Part shown: in pieces, positions 11,201-22,129 of the stretch | Layout: every line of letters starts with the position of its first letter | How positions within the stretch are numbered: position 1 is the stretch's first letter | Assembly: GCA_922989275.2 (NCBI GenBank) | Contig: OV277863.1 | Location: 23,340,001-23,404,000 of the forward strand | Source: Gari tellinella | Taxonomy: Eukaryota > Mollusca > Bivalvia > Cardiida > Psammobiidae | Reading direction: 5' to 3' | DNA: 64,000 nt | Notes under the pieces: model-generated | Told to the model about the DNA's origin: nothing | The model's input: the letters and a program-made list of their open reading frames with translations, nothing else | The model's database searches: none | Translations under genes and position numbers: made by a program

Positions 11201-11760
11201 TTTACAAAGTCTCATTCTAAGGACTTGGTCCGACCCCGGATCAAATTCACAAGTCACGACCCCTGGCATCGTATTCGTAGTCAAGCTGGTTACCACTGGA
11301 CCAAGTTAGCCAGTATTGATCTAAAGTGTGGTTTACAAGGGATTATTGTAACATATAGCACAACATTATATAATTTATAGATCTGATCCTAAGGTCCTCA
11401 ATAAGGTATCCATTTTTTTGTATGATTACGAAACGTGCCGGGACGAATGTAATTGAGTTTTGATAATTCCGCAGCAATTTCTTAACATAAAATTCTGTTA
11501 GATATGTATGAAATGGTTCATGTTGTAAATGTTTTTCTTTATTGAAATAATCCGCAACTATAAATGACAATTATACTCACTTGTTCTGCATATTGACGAG
11601 TTTCGTTCATCCTGTCCTCGCGTCCTTCGATGCGTTCATGGCGGAACAGCTTTGAAACCATTTGTTGAAGATAAATAATTCTTTCAGCAGGGCCACTACC
11701 TGATCCTATGACTACTCCTTTGAGTTTTCTTGCTTTGTCCGGGATCGGAAAACGCAACAT
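5217..11760 (-). CDS. MRPL17: Mitochondrial large-subunit ribosomal protein bL17m, first two coding exons
   Basis: bL17m is a structural protein of the large subunit of the mitochondrial ribosome, acting in the matrix. Two exons read on the minus strand: 11760-11581 (60 codons from ATG to YAEQ, then GTGAGT) and 5288-5217 (24 codons, preceded by TTTCAG and followed by GTAAGA). Both junctions are phase 0. The joined reading has the L17 hallmarks: an N-terminal basic stretch (PDKARKLKG), LFRHERIE at 38-45, then ETRQYAEQ running into a helix, and a PTMDMASQWLL segment. Family members continue for roughly another 90 residues, which must lie below position 5217, probably off the window; I found no such exon in 1-5200. 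The 6.3-kb intron is full of transposons. No mitochondrial presequence prediction was attempted. Confidence 0.85.
5313..5505. mobile_element. Tc1/mariner-type MITE, TA-flanked
   Basis: TIRs CAGTCAAACTTCGATA and TATCGAAGTTCGACTG are flanked by TA on both sides, the usual target duplication of Tc1/mariner elements. An inner palindrome is centred on AACGTGGCTAAGCCACGTT near 5432. Confidence 0.75.
5529..5745 (+). mobile_element. 5' fragment of a Helitron-like element
   Basis: Begins ACAAGAGGGTC and has the CCTGATAG..TTTACCGTTAAGTTTCA region seen just after the 5' end of the 1569-3444 element. The minisatellite core and the 3' end are missing. Confidence 0.5.
6987..8413 (+). mobile_element. Second Helitron-like element with a 165-bp minisatellite core
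   Basis: The 5' end is ACAAGAG, a hairpin (TTGTC-AGAGA-GACAA) and AAAGCTCGCC. The core at about 7050-8320 has seven to eight units of about 165 bp, each with AAGGTCAAGGTCACAGGGGT and GGAAAGGTCTTGTCCATA. The 3' end is a CACGACGACGAC stretch, the hairpin AGCTCG..TGTACTTCGTACA..CGAGCT and GGCGAGCTAAAA. It has the same architecture as 1569-3444 but unrelated core sequence. Confidence 0.65.
8668..9305. mobile_element. TIR element with GTTTCGGTAAATGACCAG arms
   Basis: The arms, each about 90 bp (8684-8773 and 9211-9300), are near-identical inverted repeats that include CAGTTCGGTAAATTGAT and TCTGGACGTTTCGGTAAAAA. CAGAGG/CCTCTG lie at the outer ends. The 440-bp interior is AT-rich with no open frame of note. 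Confidence 0.65.
9341..11126. mobile_element. Inverted-repeat element built of TAAGCGTGCCA repeats
   Basis: Both ends carry three to four direct repeats of about 16 bp with the motif TAAG(C/T)GTGCCA, in opposite orientation (9345-9412 and 11059-11125). A 5'-truncated LINE fills most of the interior. Confidence 0.55.
9701..10780 (+). CDS. LINE reverse transcriptase, 5'-truncated
   Basis: The 359-residue frame encodes the C-terminal two thirds of a non-LTR reverse transcriptase of the CR1/L2/jockey-like group. Visible RT motifs are SKAFDKVDH near residue 22, SGVPQGSVIGP near 75 and FADDTIVY near 106. They are followed by the thumb motif YLGITL and a C-terminal part (LERVQRSAARY, RTIRLWNQLP) common in jockey-superfamily ORF2. 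The endonuclease and the first RT motifs are missing; the frame starts without a convincing ATG. The 3' UTR runs to about 10935 and ends in a CGTAGACGTAGACGG repeat tail. There are no internal stops, so the copy is not very old. It lies inside the TIR element at 9341-11126. Confidence 0.85.
   Translation: MLNVIRNLHSGKQSDLIIMDFSKAFDKVDHNLLIYKLSQLGINSHVISWIYSFLKNRSQTVVVEGSHSDSVPVLSGVPQGSVIGPCLFLCYINDLPDSVKSRVRLFADDTIVYLTINSDTDSHLLQEDLSRLESWAQTWSMEFNADKCEVIRVSKFPYILNNQELKETKNAKYLGITLSNDFTFNTHIENIASKANSTLRFIKRNIKSNNKSIKETAYKTYVLPQLEYCTICSTVWHPWQKSLTYELERVQRSAARYVMNDFSYYSSVTSMLNSLNWPTLEERRTKASVIMLYKIANIVDHKHLNPSRNFNYLLPFSRTQYHANSFFPRTIRLWNQLPYYIKASDSLESFTMRLSTYSQ
11581..11760 (-). CDS. MRPL17: MRPL17 coding exon 1
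   Basis: 180 bp from the ATG at 11760 to a GTGAGT donor at 11580-11575. It encodes the RHERIE motif typical of bL17 proteins. Upstream (11761-11930) is the probable promoter/5' UTR; no core promoter motif stands out. Confidence 0.87.
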
Positions 11761-11934
11761 TTTCTAGAATACCAAAATACTGATTCGGCCCAACATGGAT
11801 GGGAAAAACTTCTTTCCATATTCTACTTTTCCATATTCAAGGGTATTAGCCACTAAATTTGGTAAAAAATACAACGGCATAGCCGCACTGCCTAGAGTTA
11901 TCTAACTTTCAAGATGGCGACCCATATGTATCAT

Positions 11935-14900
11935 TCGACCTTTAACGTGCATTAAAGGTTCTATTGAAAATTAGACTATGGCCGCAGTTTATCGACCTTT
12001 AAAGTGCGTTAAAGATTTGTTTAAAATGTAGACTATGGCCGTAGTAAATCGACCTTTCAAGTCTGAGTGCACCAAAGATTCTTTTCAAGTGTAGGCTATG
12101 GCAACAGTGAATCGACCTTTAAGGTGCACCCCAGATTCTCTTGAAATGTAGACTATGGTCGCGGTAAATTGACCTTTAACCTGCATCAACGATCCGTTGA
12201 AATGTAGACTATGGCCGCAGTAAATGGACCTTTAAAGTGCACCCAATACTTTTGTAAATTGAAGGAAATGGTAACAGTAAATCAACCTTTAAACTGCAAC
12301 AAAGATTCTGTTGAAATGTAGATTATGGCGGCAGTAAAACCAACCTTTAAAGAGCACCAAGGAATCTCTTGAAATATAGACTATGACCGCCGTTAATCAA
12401 CCTTTAATGTGCAACAAAGATTCTTTTAAATGCTCAAAAGGCGAAGACGTCAGTTCTTGAAGAAGCTTGTGCGAGTTTACCTGTCATGAATTACATAGAA
12501 ATATATACATTTAAGTTATTAGACATGTCTGTGTATAATATTTACTACAGTGTTCCTTCACTACAACGGGCCCCAACAACGATTCCCTCCTAACAACGAC
12601 CATTGCCGCTGTTCCCCAAACAAGACATTTATGTCCAACCTTTTCATGACTGCAGTACCGTCTGCTTAAAACTGTCGTCGGCTGTTTTTCTCAAAGTTAC
12701 ATAATGACTATGGCCACAGCTTATCGACCTTTAGTTTAAAGTGTACCTAAGATTCTTTTGAAATGTAGACTATGGCCGCAATAAATCGACCTTTAAAATG
12801 AACCTACTATTCTTTTGAAATGTAGACTATGGCCACAGTAAATCAACCTTTAAAGTGCACGCAAGATTCTTTTGAAATGTAGACTATGGCCGCAGTAAAT
12901 CGACCTTTAAAGTGCACCCAAGATTCTTTTGAAATGTGGAATATGGCCGCAGTAAATCGACCTTTAAAGTGCATACAAGATTCTTTTGAAATGTAGACTA
13001 TGGCCGCAGTAAATCAACATTTAAACTGCACACAAGATTCTTTTGAAATGTAGACTATGGCCACAGTAAATCATCCTTTAAAGTGCACCAAAGATTCTTT
13101 TGAATTGTAGACTATGGCCGCAGTAAATCGACCTTTAAAGTGTACCTAAGATTCTTTTGAAATGTAGACTATGGCCACAGTAAATCATCCTTTAAAGTGC
13201 ACCCAATATTCTTTCGAGATGTAGACTATGGCCACAGCTTATCGACCTTTAAAGTGTACCTAAGATTCTTTTGAAATGTAGACTATGGCCGCAGTAAATC
13301 GACCTTTAAAGTGTTCCTACTATTCTTTTGAAATGTAGACTATGGCCACAGTAAATCAACCTTTAAAGTGCACGCAAGATTCTTTTGAAATGTAGACTAT
13401 GGCCGCAGTAAATCGACCTTTAAAATGCACGCAAGACTTTTTTGAAATGTAGACTTTGGCCGCAGTAAATCGACCTTTAAAGTGCACCAAAGATTCTTTT
13501 GAAATGTAGAATATGGCCGCAGTAAATCGACCTTTAAAGTGCATACAAGATTCTTTTGAAATGTAGGTTATGGCCGCAGTAAATCAACATTTAAAGTGCA
13601 TACAAGATTCTTTTGAAATAAAGGTTATGGCCGCAGTAAATCAACATTTAAAGTGCACACAAGATTCTTTTGAAATGTAGGTTATGGCCGCAGTAAATCA
13701 ACATTTAAAGTGCACACAAGATTCTTTTGAAATGTAGACTATGGCCACAGTAAATCAACCTTTAAAGTGCACCAAAGATTCTTTTGAATTGTAGACTATG
13801 GCCGCAGTAAATCGACCTTTAAAGTGCACCCAAGATTCTTTCGAGATGTAGACTATGGCCACAGCTTATCGACCTTTAAAGTGTACCTCAGATTCTTTTG
13901 AAATGTAGACTATGCCCGCAGTAAATCGACCTTTAAAGTGTTCCTACTATTCTTTTGAAATGTAGACTATGGCCACAGTAAATCAACCTTTAAAGTGCAC
14001 GCAAGATTCTTTTGAAATGTAGACTATGGCCGCAGTAAATCGACCTTTAAAATGCACGCAAGACTTTTTTGAAATGTAGACTTTGGCCGCAATAAATCGA
14101 CCTTTAAAGTGCACCAAAGATTCTTTTGAAATGTAGAATATGGCCGCAGTAAATCGACCTTTAAAGTGCATACAAGATTCTTTTGAAATGTAGGTTATGG
14201 CCGCAGTAAATCAACATTTAAAGTGCATACAAGATTCTTTTGAAATGTAGGTTATGGCCGCAGTAAATCAACATTTAAAGTGCACACAAGATTCTTTTGA
14301 AATGTAGGTTATGGCCGCAGTAAATCAACATTTAAAGTGCACACAAGATTCTTTTGAAATGTAGACTATGGCCACAGTAAATCAACCTTTAAAGTGCACC
14401 AAAGATTCTTTTGAATTGTAGACTATGGCCGCAGTAAATCGACCTTTAAAGTGCACCCAAGATTCTTTCGAGATGTAGACTATGGCCACAGCTTATCGAC
14501 CTTTAAAGTGTACCTCAGATTCTTTTGAAATGTAGACTATGCCCGCAGTAAATCGACCTTTAAAGTGTTCCTACTATTCTTTTGAAATGTAGACTATGGC
14601 CACAGTAAATCAACCTTTAAAGTGCACGCAAGATTCCTTTGAAATGTAGACTATGGCCGCAGTAAATCGACCTTTAAAGTGCACCAAAGATTCTTTTGAA
14701 ATGTAGACTATGGCCGCAGTAAATCGACCTTTAAAGTGTTCCTAAGATTCTTTTGAAATGTAGACTATGGCCGCAGTAAATCGTCCCTTAAAGTGTACCT
14801 AAGATTCTTTTGAAATGTAGACTATGGCCGCAGTAAATCGACCTTTAAAGTGAACCAAAGATTCTTTTAAAATGTAGACTATGGCGGCAGTAAATCGACC

Positions 14901-16975
14901 TTTAAAGTGTTCCTACTATTCTGTTGAAATGTAGACTATGGCCACAGTAAATCAACCTTTAAAGTGCACGCAAGATTCTTTTGAAATGTAGACTATGGCC
15001 GCAGTAAATCGACCTTTAAAATGCACCAAAGATTCTTTTGAAATGTAGAATAAGGCCGCAGTAAATCAACCTTTAAAGTGCATACAAGATTCTTTTGAAA
15101 TGTAGGTTATGGCCGCAGTATATCAACATTTAAAGTGCACACAAGATTCGTTTGAAATGTAGGTTATGGCCGCAGTAAATCAACATTTAAAGTTCACACA
15201 AGATTCTTTTGAAATGTAGACTATGGCCGCAGTAAATCAACCTTTAAAGTGCACCAAAGATTCTTTTGAATTGTAGACTATGGCCGCAGTAAATCGACCT
15301 TTAAAGTGCACCCAAGATTCTTTCGAGATGTAGACTATGGCCACAGCTTATCGACCTTTAAAGTGTACCTAAGATTCTTTTGAAATGTAGACTATGCCCG
15401 CAGTAAATCGACCTTTAAAGTGTTCCTACTATTCTTTTGAAATGTAGACTATGGCCACAGTAAATCAACCTTTAAAGTGCACCAAAGATTCTTTTGAATT
15501 GTAGACTATGCCCGCAGTAAATCGACCTTTAAAGTGTTCCCACTATTCTTTTGAAATGTAGACTATGGCCGCAGTAAATCGAACTTTAAAGTGCACCAAA
15601 GATTCTTTTAAAATCTAGACTATGGCCGCAGTAAATCGACCTTTAAAGTGTACCAAAGATTCTTTTAAATCCTAGAATATGGCCGCAGTAAATCGACCTT
15701 TAAAGTGCACCAGAGATTCGTTTGAAATGAAGACTATGGCCGCAGTAAATCGACCTTTAAAGTGCACCAAAGATTCTTTTGAAATGTAGAATATGGCTGC
15801 AGTAAATCGACATTTAAAGTGTACCTAAGATTCTTTTGAAATGTAGACTATGGCCGCAGTAAATCGACCTTTAAAGTGCACCAAAGATTCTTTTGAAATG
15901 TAGACTATGGCTGCAGTAAATCGACCTTTAAAGTGTACCTAAGATTCTTTTGAAATGTAGACTATGGCCGCAGTAAATCGACCTTTAAAGTGCACCAAAG
16001 ATTCTTTTGAAATGTAGACTATGGCCGCAGTAAATCGACCTTTAAAGTGAACCAAAGATTCTTTTGAAATGTAGAATATGGCCGCAGTAAATCAACCTTT
16101 AAAGTGTACCTAAGATTCTTTTGAAATGTAGACTATGGCCGCAGTAAATCGACCTTTAAAATGCACCAAAGATTCTTTTGAAATGTAGACTATGGCCGCA
16201 GTAAATCGACATTTAAAGTGTACCTAAGATTCTTTTGAAATGTAGACTATGGCCGCAGTAAATCGACCTTTAAAGTGCACCAAAGATTCTTTTGAAATGT
16301 AGACTATGGCCGCAGTAAATCGACCTTTAAAGTGAACCAAAGATTCTTTTGAAATGTAGAATATGGCCGCAGTAAATCGACCTTTAAAGTGTACCTAAGA
16401 TTCTACATTTCAAAATAATCTTAGGTACACTTTAAAGGTCGATTTACTGCGACCATAGTCTACATTTCAAAAGAATCTTTGGTGCACGTTAAAGGTGGAT
16501 TTACTGCGGCCATAGTCTACATTTTCAAAAAAAATTTATTACATTTTAAAGGTCGATTTTCTGCGGCCATAATCTAAATTTCAACGGATTTTGTTTGCAG
16601 GTTAAAGGTCGTTTTAATGTGGCCTTAATCTATATTTTCAAAAAATGTTTAGTGCATTTTAAAGATCGGTTGACTGCGGTAATAGTATAAATTTCAACGG
16701 AATCTTTTATGCAGGTTAAAGGTTGGTTTACTGCGGCCATACTGAAACTGTACATTTCAACGGAATCTTTGATGCAGTTTAAAGGTCGATTTCTTTTACT
16801 GCAGCACGAATTAATCTGTTCTTTATTCTTGATTTTTCGGACATTGTCTATTAATCAACAGAGTATTTGGTCCATTATAGTTGTTTTACTGCGGCCATAG
16901 CCTACAATTTAAAGGAATTTTAACTGAAAAAAATCCTGGGAGCAAGTTAAAGGTAGATATTTAGTTGTTATTGTA
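11935..16975. repeat. 57-bp satellite array with inverted right end
   Basis: About 80 tandem copies of a 57-bp unit (TGTAGACTATGGCCGCAGTA then AATCGACCTTTAAAGTGCAC). Copies are diverged at 11935-12430, interrupted by non-satellite DNA at 12430-12700, then regular to about 16404. There the array flips orientation and runs about 570 bp inverted and increasingly diverged. In 13312-14640 an 11-unit (627-bp) block is repeated. Short open frames in the array have the same multi-copy sequence and no sign of being genes. Confidence 0.9.
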
Positions 16976-17364
16976 GTATAACCTGATATCAGTCAGTTCA
17001 CTTTGGCAAAGGTTTTCCCGTAATATTATAAAATTTTCTAAATATTTAGTGGCCCAAGATCTAGAATATGGCCACTGTACAGTTTGTTGACTATGGAAAA
17101 GAGTCGCTTCCAACATGGATATGCAGTTATGCACCGCTGTTATCGGTGTGCCGTGATTACAACAATGTCGTGCAAAAAGCACCAGTTAAACTCGCGGTGT
17201 TCCTATACGGTTTTTTTTTCAGCGGAGCTGAATGGTTTCTATTTCAACACATTTTCCAACTGTTATTATTTGTAACCAATCATATTTGATCAGATGTTTA
17301 GAATGGGCAATTTAGAATTAAGAGCACCTGTTGAAAACTGAATTGTCTGATTGGATAGTCGCCA
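16976..17364. other. Unique spacer
   Basis: No gene, RNA or repeat recognised. Small open frames overlap on both strands without motifs. Confidence 0.4.
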
Positions 17365-17525
17365 GGGCTCCAGATAAGGGGAGTGTTTCAAAACTTAAAA
17401 TCTTTATTTCTGCATTAAACCCTATCGAGACAACCAAAATGAGTGGTAACACCATAGGGGTTGGTGCTGAAATGAGTGAGAAAATGTTAGATTTGTTTAG
17501 TTTACTCACTCTTATCTGGAGCCCT
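17365..17525. mobile_element. MITE with GGGCTCCAGATAAGGGGAG ends
   Basis: Well-preserved TIRs GGGCTCCAGATAAGGGGAGT and ACTCACTCTTATCTGGAGCC C, with inner arms CCTATCGAG..CACCATAGGGGTTG. Same family as 4619-4809. Confidence 0.65.
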
Positions 17526-17584
17526 GATAAACTGTAGCCAGGCAGGTCTAATTGTGAGACACAGTGCAGATTGTTTACTATACT

Positions 17585-18270
17585 GAGCTGATGTGATCTT
17601 TACTAAAATGGCTTTAACTGATTATTTACCCCTAAAACATGTGTTTATATGCCAGAACATGGAGAAATCACTGTGTCTGCTCCGTGGCCAGAATTACTTT
17701 GATATCATATGTCGTAGATGCTGATAAATTGACGAAAACAAGATTGTCGGTAATGCCTGTCGAAATATGTATATTCATCACAAACTTATGAATATATTTG
17801 TGGGATCAATACTTAAATGCTTTCATCTGATTTTATTACCCCTCATACATGGGGATATACACCAAAATTATTCTGATACCATACGTAGTTACAATATATT
17901 GACGAAAACGAGATTTTCAGTAATGGCTGCCTCAATATACCTATTCAGCACAAAATGTTGGTGTGATCTTTACTAAAATGACTTAATCTGATTCTTTACC
18001 CCTCAAAAGATGGAGATAGACACCAATATTATGTTGATACCATGCACAGGTACTGAGATATTGACGAAAACGAGATTTTCAGTAATGGCTGCCTGAATAT
18101 GCATATTCAGCACAAACTAACGGTGTGATCGTTACTCAAATGAATTTATCTGATTATTTACCCCCCAATATATGGGGATAAACACCAATATTACTTTGAT
18201 ACCATGTATAGTTACTGAGATATTGACGAAAACAAGATTTTCAGTAATGGCGACAATAATTTGCATATTG
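17585..18270 (+). repeat. Tandem repeat, unit about 155-220 bp, four copies
   Basis: Each unit has TGATCTTTACTAAAATG, a TGATT.TTTACCCCT segment, ATTGACGAAAACAAGATTTT and CAGTAATGGC.. Copies are diverged in length. No coding content. Confidence 0.65.
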
Positions 18271-19323
18271 CGCGGATTGCCCAATGCTGACAGAGTGGCA
18301 TCATTCAGATTTTTAAAGAGCACACCTCAGAGGTATAGAAACAGCTAAAAAACTTTGTACGGACCGTATTGCACGATTCTCCAAAAATTGGGGGTTTGCA
18401 ACCGGACTATTATCTGGTGCGCTGCTGAGTACTTTCTGATAACTACAAGAGCGGATCCAGGGTTGTCTGACGTGGAATGTTAACGTTACGCTTTGTAACG
18501 TACAGCGAGTGTTTTGAAACGTGGTTTACACAGTGTATTTTAACTCATTGACGCCTTTATCTAACCGTCATAGAAACGTCTTTTATGGCTCTAATATGCT
18601 ATGGTAAAGAGCCATGAGGTACTTTTCATGCATTCTGACGACAGGTGGGTGCTTAAAGCAGACTGAAAGTAAAGCAGAAACTCCTGAATGAACGCTCTGC
18701 TTTACTGCCATACTATTTAACTAACTACATGTCTTAAACGCTGGAAATAAGCTATGGGTAAAGAGATGAATATAAAGTTGATATTTATATAGGGTATTGG
18801 TTGGTGGCGTGCGCTAAAAAATTCAAATAATACACACGCGGTTGGGTAACGAGGTAAATACAAAAAAACATAAAAACATTCCACAAATTAAGAACAGTTC
18901 GGTTTTTATTCAAGATTTGAAATATTTATTACCTTACAAAACACATAGAGAGAAACACCAACAAATATACAAGAGAACTTTCAAAAACAGTATGAAAAAA
19001 AATACCATGTGGACGGATAATAGTAATGGGATACAGAAAAAGTCAATGCCGAGAGTTCAGACTGTGGTGAATTGTAGATTTACATGTAATGCATTATGGT
19101 ATTATTTTACTCTTTCCCAATCAAAAGGCCTTTAATTTATTCCTTAGTCTTTAATTTATTCCTTAACTACAGAAATCTGTTCCACTTTATACAGTCATGA
19201 AAATGCAGCATACGAAATATACATGTAATCTTACCTTGGCAGATGGTAGCTTAAAACAGGCTAAACGTACAACAGAATGCGTCTTATGGCACATGTTGCT
19301 TTACTTTCAATATGCCTTAAGAA
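18271..19323. other. Non-coding spacer with one diverged MITE
   Basis: 18540-18763 is a diverged member of the AAAGCAGACTGAAAGTAAAGC palindrome family. The remainder (18271-18540 and 18764-19323) shows no gene or structure I can support. 19240-19320 holds one half of the same palindrome. Confidence 0.45.
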
Positions 19324-19569
19324 CAGTGGAGAAAACGTTATTCTTTCCCAATAAACGCGTTTACGCTAAAACTATTATTTGCAGTGCAAACAGTTTGGAG
19401 CCAGATCAGACGCCGGGTAACCCGGCGTCTGATCAGGCTCCAAACTGTTTGCCACCAAGATAAACATGAAATATAAGAATTGTCCAAAAGTTGTACTTTT
19501 CTACGTTTTAGTGCTTTGCGTTTTCGTACGTTTGCGTTTAAACGGGAAAGAATAACAGATTCTCCACTG
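19324..19569. mobile_element. Tc1/mariner-type MITE, CAGTGGAG ends (copy 1)
   Basis: TIR CAGTGGAGAAAACGTTATTC with a right end that pairs as GAATAACAGATTCTCCACTG. It has an AACGCGTTTACGC motif and a long central palindrome, GCAAACAGTTTGGAGCCAGA to its inverse at about 19450. Better copies are flanked by TA. Similar copies are at 28645, 33246, 35140, 39715, 43699, 45505, 63640 and, partly, 32470. Confidence 0.75.
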
Positions 19570-19794
19570 TAGCTTCCAAATCTAGAAAGAGGCTATGACG
19601 TAAAGAGTAATCGACCAATGACCTATTCACATTATTTCGTTACTCAGAACACTTTATGAAGTTATAAATTACGTGGATCGAGCACGAATTCCTAACCGAC
19701 GGGATGGGCAAAGTCGTTTCTAAAGTGGTTTTGCTAATGTTGTTTTTCAGCTTTTTCTATCAAACTTCACTGCCAATGCCAACAACACTGATAT

Positions 19795-19866
19795 TTGGAA
19801 ACAGTTTTGATCCTGATCAGATGCCGCTTAGCGCAGTGTCTGATCAGAATCCAAACTGTTTGCAAA
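19795..19866. repeat. Stand-alone palindrome (AAACAGTTT core)
   Basis: AAACAGTTTTGATCCTGATC and its inverse GATCAGAATCCAAACTGTTT around GATGCCGCTTAGCGCAGTGTC. It is the same core as in the CAGTGGAG MITEs but without those ends. Confidence 0.6.
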
Positions 19867-20369
19867 TAACTATAGTACTCGGGGTAAGGAAGTTAAGGGG
19901 TTTTGAATCGTTCACAAACATTGGCCTTCTTCAGAATTAAAACGTGTGGTCAATGTTGAATATCGTCTAGCTCAGTTGCCTTTTTTCCAAACAGAATTTG
20001 TCAAAACCATACGGCATGCCTATACCAACTAAACTAACTTTCATTACCAACAATGAAATCCCACTGGTTTTTGACAAATTCTCTAAAACAAATACGTTCT
20101 ATTCTCTATAAAAATATGTGAAAATTAGTAAATAGCTGTAGACTGAACTGAATCAAAATTCATATAAAAATATAGAGTAAAACTTCGATAACACGAACTC
20201 GCTTAAATCACACTTACCCGTATTTCTTCAGTTCAAATCAAATTACTCCTTTTCGTTTAACTCATTATCCCCTGAAACTTCCAATGGACAATTCCAGTTT
20301 GCAATAAAGGCTGTTCCTTTTTAGACTATTTAGGATTGTGTTTTGTATTAAATTGCAAAATGACAAACA

Positions 20370-20420
20370 GTGAAGTCCCTGATCAGAGGGCAGGAGCCCT
20401 CTGACCAGGGACTTCAGTGT
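20370..20420. repeat. Palindrome of the TGATCAGAGGG type
   Basis: GTCCCTGATCAGAGGGC and GCCCTCTGACCAGGGAC form a hairpin with a short loop. Similar hairpins lie at 26298-26345, 44356-44392, 45845-45880, 46950-46990 and 63255-63305. Confidence 0.6.
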
Positions 20421-22129
20421 TTGCATAGGACAAGTGTAATCCTCACAGGTACACACTCACTGGGGGCCAACGGAGTATCACGAGAGTCGTTTCGCACAGA
20501 AGTCCCGTATATGTTCCGCACCGATAAAGTACATTTTTTGTGTACCCAAAACGAAAGTAAAACATAGTCATTTATCCTATGATGTAAAATGTTTCAAATG
20601 TTGGCTATTTGGTAAACAATGCTATTAAACATGATATGAGCATTATCTTTTTAGATTGATTGTATCCATGGAATATTATTTGGGTTATAAAGAATCTGTA
20701 GTAATGCAATAAATGGATTTTAAATCGAGACTGTGTATAGGTGCCGCGCAGAGTATGTATACGTTACTAAACGAAGTCCATTTTATATGTATATGTTACC
20801 AACTGAAGTCATCATTGAATTTATAGGATGCAAACCGCCACGTATCATGCACTTATTGTTGCCTACCGTTTATCTCGAAAATAAATGATCTCCACTAAAT
20901 TTGTTGATAGTGACAGTCGAGTTAGATTTTTTTAAAGGTTAACACACAAAAACCGGTCCATTTCATGTTAGTTTCTGAAGCAGTTAAAAGTACAGGACTA
21001 GGAAATGAATTCGATCAATCAACTGTTGCGGAAGCAGATGAAGCTGACAGAGTGGTTGATTTGGCCGAGCAACTGGAAAGCACTACAATTATTATGTACG
21101 AAACAAATTCAAAGCGACATAACTTCTATAAAAATATTGCATCCCGAATTGAAAACCTAATGAACACCTTCGTCTATGTAATTAATTAATATGTGAAAGT
21201 TTGCAACATGTTCTTTATAGGAAAATACTCAAAGAGCTATAATTTTGAAAACAGAAACAGCCAATATTCCAAACTACACGAACACCTTCATATATAAGCA
21301 ATTGCTCTGGGAAAGTGTTAAGAAAAGTGTATGAGAAGCTGCACAGGGTTTTTCCTTTATATATTCTATTTATGAAACAATGATCGAATACTTACCTATA
21401 TACCAGCAGATGGTATCTTAAAGCAAACAGAGTAATAGTACCTTAATACACATTCTGCTTTACTTTCAATTTGCTTTAATAAGTGACTATCCGTCTTCAA
21501 AACTAGAAACAGGCATTAGGGTAATGGGTGAATGTCTTTTATATTACACGTATTATCAAAAAGCGAAGAGAAAATAAATGGATAGTACCAAGTGTGACCA
21601 TACCACGTGGTCTGTGACGTAATATGTGGATACCACTGGCAGTCAAATTGTCAACAAAAAGGCCTCCATTCGGAACTTCAATCAAATGTAAGAAAGTTGT
21701 ATTAGCCGATTTCAACGAAACATAGCCTATGATACGGGGAACTGGATTCTTTACAGTGTTATCAATGGATTTGTCTCCAAGTGAATACATTTTGCCAGAA
21801 AATGGGGCAAATTAGTCGGCAATATATTGCAGTAACTTGGCGTAGTATCATTGTGTGTGTTAACATTTTCTGGACACTTGCATCGTTTACATACAAAAAG
21901 TATCCATCAAGTGACAAATCAATTGACATCATTCTAAAATAACTTATTTTTACACTTAGCATAGTCTATGTTTCCTTGAAATCAACTCAAAAATAAAAAT
22001 AAACAACATTTGATTATAATTCCGAATCGAGGCTGTTTGGTGATAATTTAGCTGTCAGTGGTACCAAATTAACGGCACAAACCACTTGGTATGGTAAAAC
22101 TGGTACCGCTTGACTAAATGGCCTTATCG

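Noticed and set aside
13356..14171. Repeated HFKGRFTAA protein frames
   Set aside because: They are translations of the 57-bp satellite (57 is a multiple of three, so frames stay open).
17068..17289. Short frame starting MATVQFVDYGKES
   Set aside because: It resembles a gene start but is short, overlaps frames on both strands and has no splice donor or known motif that I could support.
20965..21189. 74-codon acidic frame (SEAVKSTGLGNEFD)
   Set aside because: Inside the 3.2-kb TIR element; no similarity recognised, no splice context.
21539..21962. Two overlapping minus-strand frames (IDLSLDGYFLYVND and others)
   Set aside because: Could be a decayed host exon but the frame shifts and no domain can be named with confidence.
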